A stretch of DNA of 64,000 bases from Cladorhizidae sp. MBARI D1340-BT2. Lineage: Eukaryota; Porifera; Demospongiae; Poecilosclerida; Cladorhizidae. The stretch is from NCBI GenBank assembly GCA_028752905.1, contig JAQNBH010000002.1, positions 33,193,530-33,257,529 of the forward strand, in the 5' to 3' direction. The notes beneath the pieces were generated by a model. That model was not told the DNA's origin. It was given only the letters and a program-made list of their open reading frames with translations, and did not search any database. This document shows, piece by piece, positions 54,390 to 64,000 of the stretch (positions are counted from its first letter, which is position 1; every line of letters begins with the position of its first letter). A program made the position numbers and the translations under genes.

Positions 54390-56003
54390 TGAAAAAATAA
54401 TTGTCAGTATCTATTGCATGTTGTTGAGTCACAGTTAAGGATGCCAAAATACAACCATCATTTCTGTGACTGTTTTGCCACAAGTGTTGCCTCTTGATTT
54501 TGAGGGACCCTTACGCAGAGCACAAGTAAAGAACTTTAATACTCCTTGATTAGAGCACAAGTAAAGAACTGTGATAGGGACATTAGGTTTAGAGGTGAGT
54601 TCTATGTAGTTAGTGACATATAGGAGACTGTTACTAACTAGAGAATGACTACAATCCACAGAGGGGAAAATGAATGGTTATAATAATATAAACTTTAGAA
54701 TCTGCAAAAAAGAGTGCTTGTAAAAAAATTAGTTATTTGGACAGCAAAGGCTATGTAAGCATTAGTAGATACCAACATGCAGAAAGACATTTATTTTTTT
54801 AATATACTGTTGTTCAATAACCTTCTGAAGTTGATTTATTGAGAAGGTTATTGTAGTGTTATTATGTCAACTTAGAGTCCATTGAAAATATACTATTGAC
54901 ATTTTCTAGTATTCTACCACATACTCAAGCATTAGTAGATTACAAAATGTAGACAGACATCTATTTAACAATAGACAGTTGACAAATAATCTTGGATTCT
55001 ACCACTAGTCATTATAGATTCGGTGAAATGTTTACAATGTTTAGAAGGAAAATGTCATTACAATTAATAGTTTTATGGCCAATATTGTTTGCAAGAGCAA
55101 AACATCTCATTCAAGAAATATACAAATTGAACAAAATGATAAAGCCTTATTCTGTATGAGATTAACTTATTTGTCGTCTGTTTACCCTTAGCTGAGGCAT
55201 ACATAAGCTCTGTAATAACATGTTCTTGTAAAGCAGCAGCTGATGTGCCCTCTAGCTGATCAGTTTGAAGCTCAGCATGACCATGGTCCGTTTATAGTAG
55301 GCAGAGATCAGTGAAACAATCCCTGCTGCTGGATTGAGAGGAGTTTATCACTCTTCAACTATTGTGATGGCTGCTATTTGCAACAGAGACATCCGTATTT
55401 TTTATTGTATTTTTATTTAGCACTTGCCATATATGTAAGATTATGATGAGGTGTAAGTGCAAACTTCATGATTCTTCCTTCAGATGTACATTAACCCAAA
55501 CAGCGAACAACACAATTAATATAGCTGCTTTGCTGCACCGTGCAACACTTCACAGTAGACGTGCCATTAAATCAGTGCCACGCCTACCATGTGGTGCAAC
55601 ATGATCGTTCTATTTGAGCAGAGGCACATTCAGATACATGGTTGTGTTTAGAATAGATGTGGTCACTTTAACATCACTTGTACAATAAACAACACTTGTC
55701 TGGTAACTATGTGTTACCACCCTATAGACAAGTCATTACTGGTATTACCATGCTCCAAGAAACGCATTGATTTTGGTATTTTTCCATGCATGTGTACAAC
55801 CTCTGCACCCACATGGTAACACTCATGCAGAATGTATAGTCATGTGTCTAGCCTCTGTACTCACATGCTGTTACATCTGCAGATTGAATAGATTCATCTT
55901 TATGTGTCTATCTTCTGCACCTATATGCTGGCATATCTGCACAGTTAGCTATAGCAACTAGAAAACTAGTAAAATGTAAAATAAGAATAAACAGACCACA
56001 TAT
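54390..56003. other. Non-coding part of duplication copy B
   Basis: Counterpart of 27310-29220, with two units of the 35-bp minisatellite and the dispersed tail near 54825-54885. No gene is supported. Confidence 0.5.
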
Positions 56004-56615
56004 ACAATAAAGAAACCAATTTCAATTAAATTTTCCAGATAGAAGTCATTTATTAACCATGAAGTTGCCTTTGAACTTTAGATGCTTGAAATATAAACAG
56101 TGAAGCATGACACAGTATATACGATAGAGCACTTGAGTGCTGTGAGAAAGCTGTAGCTACCAACCTCATCTTATCTGCAGCTGCTGGGCTAGGGCCTAGG
56201 GAAAGTATATAGGAGGCAAAGATTTATCCATTTAGAATTATGCTAGATTTTACCCCCCATCACACCTAAGCTAGCAACATGATGACTCGCATTCATATCT
56301 ATTGCAGCAACTTTCCTTCACAAGGAAATCTTTTATAACTATTCTAATTATAATTATAGCTGTAACGTTCCTTCAGAAAAATCTCTTATATCTTCCTAGC
56401 TGTAACTTTCCTTCAGACAATCTGTGGTATTTTTTACAATAATTATAGCTGTCCCTTTCCTTCAAGTGCCCCTCCACTATGGAAGTATCTCACTTGAATA
56501 GTGAGAACATGCCAGCACCCGAAACATCACTTCTTCAACCGCTTTGCCTTGCACCATGCAGGTTGTTTTCATTACATGTGCACCTGTGCCAGATGTTCCC
56601 CCAGCAAACAAGGGA
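56004..56615. other. No gene recognised
   Basis: A weak repeat with AGCTGTAACTTTCCTTCAGA units lies at 56300-56465. Short frames only. Confidence 0.4.
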
Positions 56616-56619
56616 TCAT

Positions 56620-57146
56620 AAGGCTTGGACAATGACTAGGGTTAGGACTTGGACAATGACTAGGGTTAGCACTTGGACAATGACTAGGGTTAGCAATTGG
56701 ATAATGCGTTAGAGCTTGGACAATGACTAGGGTTAAGGCTTAGACAATGAGTAGGGTTAGGGCTTACAATGACTATGGTTAGGGCTTCGACCATGACTAG
56801 GGTTACATAGGACTTGGACAATGACTAGGGTTAGGGCTTGGACAATGACTAGTGTGTTAGGGCTTTGACAATCACGGGTTTGGGTCTCGATTATTACTAT
56901 AGTTAGGCTTGGACAATGACTAGGGTTAGGACTTGGGACCATGACTAGTGTATTAGGGCTTCCGTGACTAGGGATTTAATTTTGACTGAGACTAGGGTTA
57001 GGCTTGGACAATAACTAGTCTTAGGACTTACCATGACTATGGTTAGGGCTTGGGACAATGCCTTTGACAATGACTAGGGTTAGGGCTGGGAAAGTGAGTG
57101 GGGTTAGGGTGTGGAGCATTACTGAGGTTAGGTCTTGGACAATGAC
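56620..57146 (+). repeat. About 25-bp minisatellite with TTAGGG cores
   Basis: The unit is GACTAGGGTTAGGGCTTGGA-CAAT with many variants, about 20 copies. It is an interstitial minisatellite, not a telomere. Confidence 0.9.
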
Positions 57147-59320
<2,174 letters not shown>

Positions 59321-59613
59321 TGTTAGGGATTTGGGGAAGTTGCGGGATGAATGGATGCGGTAGAGGAAAAGATCATAGAAGATGCTTCATTCAGAATACA
59401 ACTCAACTGGTTCTGTCTGGGCCTCTATGGTGGCTCCCTTAAATAGGCTACCACCTGAGTCCCAGCCAGGACCTTATTTGGTAATATATGATAAATGTAC
59501 AGTTCACGTGATCTAGCTAATTATACATTCTAGTGGTTACTTCTCATGCTACTGGGTTATGACCTAATTAGGTAATGGTTCAGTTAGTCTGTTGTGGTCT
59601 GGGATCCCCAACA
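59321..59613 (-). repeat. 3' LTR of the Gmr1-type element
   Basis: 293 bp on the minus strand, starting TGTTGGGGATCC and ending AAATCCCTAACA (TG...CA). It abuts the TTG/TTA repeat array, so the element inserted into the microsatellite or at its edge. Confidence 0.85.
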
Positions 59614-60371
59614 CTCCTCCCCTCCCCCTCCTGCAGCGAGTCATGGGGCAGATTATCTGGTGCGTCTGCGATCCAGGCTTGACGGGACAGACCATCTGCA
59701 TTGCCGTTGTCGGCTCCAGGACGGTGAATGATGGAGTAGGAGAATGGTTGAAGACGTAGGGACCACCTGCTCAGTTGACCACCAACATCCTTCATATTAT
59801 GTAGGTAGCGTAAACAACTGTGGTCGGTTACTATTGTGAAGGAGACTCCTGTGAGGTAGACTTTGAAGTGTCGGACACCATCGACTATGGCCAGGCATTC
59901 ACGTTCCATGGCTGCATAATTTCTCTCACGGCTACAGAGCTTCCTTGAATAGAAAGCAATGGGGCGATCTCCATTCTCGTCTGAATGTTGGCTGAGGACA
60001 GCAGCAATGCCCACGTCAGAGGCATCTGTCTGCAGTATGAATGGTTGAGTGTAGTCGGGTCCCTGCAGGACAGGGTCAGTTGAGAGTGACTGCTTGAGTT
60101 GCTCGAATGCTGACTGATGGACGTCTGTCCGCTTGACCTTGTTTGGGAGTTCCTTACATGTGAGGTCAGATAGTGGGGCTGAAATGTCGGCGTAGTGGGG
60201 TACAAATCTCCGATAATACCCAGCCAACCCGAGAAAAGACCGGACGTCTTTCTTTGTCCGAGGACGAATGAAGTTTATGATGGAGTGGACCTTGGCAGAG
60301 TCAGGCTGTACCTGGCCATGTCCCACTCTGTGGCCAAGGTAGAGGCATTCGCGTGCATGCTGAATTGGCAC
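59580..60371 (-). CDS. RT end and RNase H of the Gmr1-type element
   Basis: The frame continues the RT after a frameshift near 60350. It holds the RT thumb/connection (FLGLAGYYRRFVPHYADIS) and RNase H with its acidic residues: D in LQTDASDVG, E in AMERECLAIV, D in IVTDHSCLRYL and D in NGNADGLSR. It runs to TGA in the start of the LTR. All four RNase H metal ligands are present. Confidence 0.88.
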   Translation of the reverse strand: MPIQHARECLYLGHRVGHGQVQPDSAKVHSIINFIRPRTKKDVRSFLGLAGYYRRFVPHYADISAPLSDLTCKELPNKVKRTDVHQSAFEQLKQSLSTDPVLQGPDYTQPFILQTDASDVGIAAVLSQHSDENGDRPIAFYSRKLCSRERNYAAMERECLAIVDGVRHFKVYLTGVSFTIVTDHSCLRYLHNMKDVGGQLSRWSLRLQPFSYSIIHRPGADNGNADGLSRQAWIADAPDNLPHDSLQEGEGRSVGDPRPQQTN

Positions 60372-62335
60372 TTGCTCATCTTCACTGTCAATCCTGCCCC
60401 CTCCAGCCTGCAGAGTGTCTCATGTATGTGAGCCATGTGATCTGTCCAAGTGGTACTGAAGACAACCAGGTCGTCCATGTAGGCAGCGACGTGGGTCATC
60501 AGGTCACCCACTAGAGAGTTCATAAGGCGTTGGAAGGTAGCAGGTGCTCCGACGAGGCCGAAGGGCATCACGGAGAACTGATATTTTCCAAATGGCATTG
60601 TGAAAGCAGTCTTCTCCCGTGAGGCCTCGGCCACTGGCACCTGCCAATATCCTTTTGTCAAATCGAGGGTTGTGATAAAACTGGCCCCTGAAAGACCGTC
60701 TAAGAGGTCTTCTACTCTCGGCATAGGGAAGGGGTCGGGGCGGGTCACCGCATTGAGTTTGCGGTAGTCTACACACAACTTAAGTGACCCATCCTTTTTT
60801 GTAACGAGGACTATTGGTGAGGCCCATGGACTCCTGCTTACCTCAATAATGCCAGCCCTCAGCATAGACGCTATCTCATCCTTTACGGTCTGCACCCGAG
60901 CCTGAGGTAGGCGATAAGGGGGAGAGCTAAGGGGTACAGACTCGCCTGTATCAATGGAGATGGAGGTGAGCTCTGTGAGTCCGGGCTGATCGCTAAACAC
61001 CTTGTCGTGGGCAGCAAGGAGATGGAGTAGGTCCTCTCTCTGGGTCGGGAGAAGTTCTGGATTTATTCTGGGTGGATCAGGCGAAGGTGTGTCAGACCAG
61101 GTAGGGATGTCCTCGTGGTCCTGCACTTGAGACTCGACAGAGCTGTACAGGCATACCGCTGAAGGGGACTCCCACCTGGCGAGCATGTTGACATGGTACG
61201 TGCGAGAAGGCTTCCTGGAGCCAGCCATCCTGACACGGTAGGTGGTTGGGGAGAGGATATCAGTGATGGGGAATGGTCCCTGCCATTTCGCCAAAAGCTT
61301 GTTGGTGGAGGATGGCAGTAGCACAAGGACTAAATCTCCTACAAAAAATGACCTCTCCCGAGCCTTCTGGTCATACCACAACTTCATTTGTTGCTTGTTG
61401 TCACTTTCAGTGACGGAGGCAATGTCTCTGGCTGCCTCAAGTCTAGCATAGGTGGATATCATGTGCGAGACGACACTTTCAGGGCAACAATGGGGTTCTT
61501 GCCATGCCTCCTTGAGCACGTCTAGGGGTCCTCGTGGGTTTCTTCCAAAGACCAGCTCAAAGGGACTGTATCCGGTCGAGCTGTGTGGGGTCTCTCGAAA
61601 AGCAAACAATAAGTAGGGCAGTGACTTGTGCCACTGCCCACCAAATCTTGTGACATACTTACGTAATCCACTTTTGAGCGTTGCGTTATATCGCTCCACC
61701 ATTCTGTCTGTCTCAGGATGAGAGGCCGACGTCTTGATGGAGCGTATGCTGAAGAGGTCATAGAAGTGGTCCATCAGTTGGCTACAGAAGTTTGCCCCCC
61801 TGTCTGCTAGGATCTCTTTCGGCAGTCCGACTCTCGAGAAGTAGTCCACCAGAGCCTCTGCTACATCCTTACTGGTGGTTGTGCGGAGTGGTATTGCATC
61901 TGGGTATCTGGAGCCATAGTCCACGATGGTGAGGATATACCTGTGACCTTCCTCGGTCACAGGCAGTGGTCCCACCATATCCATGGCAATGCGGGTAAAT
62001 GGTGTTGAAATAACTGGTAGTGGCACCAGAGGAACTTTCCTGGTAGTTCCCTTGGCTGTGCGCTGGCATGTCTGGCAGCATCTGCAGAGGTCTGCGATGG
62101 CCTGTCTTACTCCAGGCCAGAAAAAGCGGTGAATGATTCTGTCAGTCGTCCTCCTGCGACCGAAGTGGCCCACCCATGGTGCCATGTGGGCCGTTCTGAG
62201 TACAGACTCTCTGTAGCTGTGTGGCAGGATGACCTGGTCAATTGGCTCTTTCTGGTGAGGTGGGATCCAGCTGCGGAACATGATACCATCTCGGAGGAAG
62301 AAAGGGGCAATCCTGTCGTTGCACTTCTTGCGCAT
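60275..62335 (-). CDS. Integrase-reverse transcriptase of the Gmr1-type element
   Basis: 686 codons, counting from the Met at 62335. An HHCC zinc module (H50, H57, C87, C90) precedes the integrase core with D119, D178 and E214 (D-D-35-E intact). The GPY/F module WQGPFPI is at 351-357. A linker then leads to RT: SPWASPIVLVTKKDG, VDYRKLNAVT, LDLTKGYWQV (D558) and AAYMDDLVVF with YMDD at 619-622. The frame is the same as the gag frame upstream, so the Met start is probably not used; the frame is the continuation of one gag-pol. It runs into a wrong frame after KCQFSMHA. Confidence 0.93.
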   Translation of the reverse strand: MRKKCNDRIAPFFLRDGIMFRSWIPPHQKEPIDQVILPHSYRESVLRTAHMAPWVGHFGRRRTTDRIIHRFFWPGVRQAIADLCRCCQTCQRTAKGTTRKVPLVPLPVISTPFTRIAMDMVGPLPVTEEGHRYILTIVDYGSRYPDAIPLRTTTSKDVAEALVDYFSRVGLPKEILADRGANFCSQLMDHFYDLFSIRSIKTSASHPETDRMVERYNATLKSGLRKYVTRFGGQWHKSLPYLLFAFRETPHSSTGYSPFELVFGRNPRGPLDVLKEAWQEPHCCPESVVSHMISTYARLEAARDIASVTESDNKQQMKLWYDQKARERSFFVGDLVLVLLPSSTNKLLAKWQGPFPITDILSPTTYRVRMAGSRKPSRTYHVNMLARWESPSAVCLYSSVESQVQDHEDIPTWSDTPSPDPPRINPELLPTQREDLLHLLAAHDKVFSDQPGLTELTSISIDTGESVPLSSPPYRLPQARVQTVKDEIASMLRAGIIEVSRSPWASPIVLVTKKDGSLKLCVDYRKLNAVTRPDPFPMPRVEDLLDGLSGASFITTLDLTKGYWQVPVAEASREKTAFTMPFGKYQFSVMPFGLVGAPATFQRLMNSLVGDLMTHVAAYMDDLVVFSTTWTDHMAHIHETLCRLEGAGLTVKMSKCQFSMHANASTLATEWDMARYSLTLPRSTPS

Positions 62336-62431
62336 GATGTTTAGTGATGGGTCATTGGACTGGGATTCCTTGAGCTGGTCAGGTCCACCATCTAGGAGCG
62401 TTGGTTGTCCACGTACAGCTGCGTACCTGCG

Positions 62432-64000
62432 TCAGTCAAGCCTCTTCTGGTGACGGGACGGTCGGTTCTTGTCTGATATCTGCACAAAAAAATCGTCTGC
62501 AAAGTTAGGCAAGTCAGCTATAGAGTGGCCTTGAGGAGATAGGTAGGGTACATGATCCTCCTCTTTAGGCCCAGTGTTCTGGGTCAGTTCTTCATCCGAA
62601 GAGGATGTACACAACTCAGAGGATGGTGGAGTAGACGACTGCACCTGCGTCTTGGTCTGTGGTCTGTCTCTGTGTGTGGGGACGAAACTGGACTTCTCAG
62701 AGTCAGTGGAGGAGGACATGTTCTCTACATAGTTCACATGTCGTCTGCATCTCCGGACTGGTCGGGAGGGGATGGACTTGTCTGAGCCACTGGGTCCTGA
62801 GTGGTGAAGAAGAGAGAATAATTCAGGGAAATCTGTTCCCAGGAGACCATCAAATTGTAGTGTAGAGTTCACTGCCATCCTTAGCAGTAGAGTTTTTCCT
62901 CTCACACTGAGGCGGACCATGGTGGTTGGATGTTTGGAGGAGGTGCCATTGTGTCCCGTGATGATCACTTGTCCTTCACGGCGATAGTTCCTCGCCAAAC
63001 ATCTGGGATGTACTTGTGAGAGGTCACAAGCTGTATCTACTAGGAGGTGGCGGACCTCTTTCCCGTTGATTGTACCTGGAATGGTGACAAAAGGTAACTT
63101 ATGATTTACCATGCTTACCAGACAAGTTTTGTTGGGACACTTGGCTGCCACATGACCATACTCATGACAGTGGTAGCAACGTGGGCCCTTCACTGGGTCG
63201 AAGTTTGGGAGGAGAGGGGCCTTGACTTCGACAGTGGTAGAGTCTGGTTTGGACGGGTCCGAATTGGGTACTTTACCCTGAGGGCGAGGCTTGTTGCGGT
63301 CGAACGGTCCAGTACCTCTATAGAAGGAAGGCCTGGCCCACTTCTTGGGGTCGTCCACCTTAGGCAGACTGTGGATGTAATCATCTGCAATGCGAGAGGC
63401 TTCCTTGGTGGAGGATGGATTCCGAGCCCTGACCCAGGACTCGACCTTGGGATCAGAGAGGGTGGACAGCATCTTATCCATGCTCACAAGATCGATCAAA
63501 TCTGCTTTGGATGATGTCTCCTTGGCCCAGAGCGTCACTAGGGAAAGCACTCGCAGGCCGTATTGTTGGCAGGGTTCAGAGGGCAGCTGAGCCAGGTCTC
63601 TAATTTTGACCCTGTAATGGTTTGGCGTGATACCATGCAGGGAGATCAGTGCCGCCTTGACAGCCTGGAATGACGTCTTTTCATCGTCAGGCATCTGCTC
63701 TTGGTATTTCTGGGATACTGGGTCCAGCAGGGGGATGAGGTTGGCTGTCCAGTATTCAGGTGAAACTTCATATAGAGTCATATGGCTCTGGAAATTGTTC
63801 AGAAACATTTCCATGTTGCCAACATCGGTGATGGGAGTCAGTCTGGGTGCATCTCGGGCTGCTCTTTTTTTCTCTCTTTCAACAGCACGTCTGGCCTCCT
63901 CCTGCCTGTCGGCTATTCGCTCGAGGCGGAGTTCCTCCATCTGTTTGGCTCGAGTGTCCTCATCCTGGAGTCTGCGAACTTCTGCATCAGCTTTGGCCGC
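62432..64000 (-). CDS. Gag-protease of the Gmr1-type element, cut by window edge
   Basis: The frame is open from the window edge to TGA at 62434-62432. It has a charged coiled coil (ADRQEEARRAVEREKK), a gag core with MTLYEVSPEYWTANLIPLLD and YRVKIRDLAQLPSEPCQQYG, a CCHC knuckle (CYHCHEYGHVAAKC, about 63140-63185), and a retropepsin-like region with LLVDTACDLSQ, DTA in place of the usual DTG/DSG. An acidic linker follows. At the TGA position the copy B relative has a sense codon (AGA), so the stop looks like recent damage. Confidence 0.88.
   Translation of the reverse strand, partial: AAKADAEVRRLQDEDTRAKQMEELRLERIADRQEEARRAVEREKKRAARDAPRLTPITDVGNMEMFLNNFQSHMTLYEVSPEYWTANLIPLLDPVSQKYQEQMPDDEKTSFQAVKAALISLHGITPNHYRVKIRDLAQLPSEPCQQYGLRVLSLVTLWAKETSSKADLIDLVSMDKMLSTLSDPKVESWVRARNPSSTKEASRIADDYIHSLPKVDDPKKWARPSFYRGTGPFDRNKPRPQGKVPNSDPSKPDSTTVEVKAPLLPNFDPVKGPRCYHCHEYGHVAAKCPNKTCLVSMVNHKLPFVTIPGTINGKEVRHLLVDTACDLSQVHPRCLARNYRREGQVIITGHNGTSSKHPTTMVRLSVRGKTLLLRMAVNSTLQFDGLLGTDFPELFSLLHHSGPSGSDKSIPSRPVRRCRRHVNYVENMSSSTDSEKSSFVPTHRDRPQTKTQVQSSTPPSSELCTSSSDEELTQNTGPKEEDHVPYLSPQGHSIADLPNFADDFFVQISDKNRPSRHQKRLD

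Larger units (their letters stand above)
45660..56003 (+). repeat. Segmental duplication, copy B
   Basis: Partner of 15010-29220. It differs by loss of about 1 kb between the two 3' exon regions (45.66-46.39 kb versus 15.0-16.69 kb), retention of a 641-bp pogo-like piece, expansion of a 22-bp repeat, and two insertions (48777-49232, 50804-54383). Similarity fades at about 56003. Confidence 0.9.
59321..64000 (-). mobile_element. Ty3/gypsy retrotransposon, Gmr1-type (INT before RT), nearly intact
   Basis: The 3' LTR is 59321-59613, preceded on the minus strand by a purine tract (GGAGGGGGAGGGGAGGAG). The internal region reads gag and protease (64000-62432), integrase then RT (62335-60275) and RNase H (60371-59580). 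The 5' LTR is beyond the window. Damage is light: one in-frame TGA (62434-62432) and one frameshift near 60350. Integrase upstream of RT is the Ty1/copia arrangement, but the RT, RNase H and GPY/F-bearing integrase are of Ty3/gypsy type, which is the definition of Gmr1-like elements. Confidence 0.92.

Noticed and set aside
56620..57146. TTAGGG-containing repeats suggesting a telomere.
   Set aside because: Units are about 25 bp, TTAGGG is only part of each unit, and the array lies between other sequences.

Overview
The window looks like a repeat-rich stretch of invertebrate animal nuclear DNA. Spliced exons with GT-AG borders, Ty3/gypsy and hAT transposons, a hammerhead-type ribozyme motif and abundant minisatellites all point that way. 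An early-branching animal such as a demosponge is my best guess from overall texture, but nothing here proves it. I saw no bacterial operons, rRNA or tRNA.

Host genes. Two related type II membrane-protein genes lie in the same direction. Gene A (39-17611, +) has five phase-consistent exons: a cytoplasmic tail plus membrane segment, two very small exons, a Ser/Thr-rich exon and a Cys-containing C-terminal exon. Gene B has a matching tail plus membrane exon at 39839-40203. Its 3' exons (46194-46406 and 47836-48069) are broken by a deletion and a nonsense codon. Both tails carry tyrosine motifs resembling ITIM/ITAM signals.

Duplication. About 15.0-29.2 kb (copy A) and about 45.7-56.0 kb (copy B) are copies of one ancestral segment, with about ten differences in 232 bp of the last exon. 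Each copy gained different insertions, so each shows the other's empty sites. Copy A holds an hAT-like element (18284-25702, TSD ATTAC) with a C-rich Ty3/gypsy nested in it (18810-23272). Copy B holds a 456-bp hAT-type element (48777-49232) and a deleted Ty3/gypsy (50804-54383).

Other mobile DNA. 3480-3684 is a small hAT-type MITE with a 5-bp TSD. 5787-9449 is an hAT-like element with decayed transposase, interrupted by a 748-bp TTAA-flanked hairpin element (7690-8437). 43197-43610 is a probable solo LTR. 59321 to the right edge (minus strand) is a nearly intact Ty3/gypsy element whose domains run gag-protease-integrase-RT-RNase H. That Ty1/copia-like order characterises the Gmr1 group. The decayed element in copy B begins in the same order.

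Tandem repeats take up much of the rest. The largest are a 3.4-kb array of 40-bp units (35.3-38.7 kb), a 0.95-kb array of about 37-bp units (11.6-12.6 kb) and a 2.2-kb trinucleotide-based array (57.1-59.3 kb). A hammerhead-ribozyme-like motif lies at 2941-2990 (minus), with decayed relatives at about 2.17, 3.0, 33.4 and 44.3 kb.
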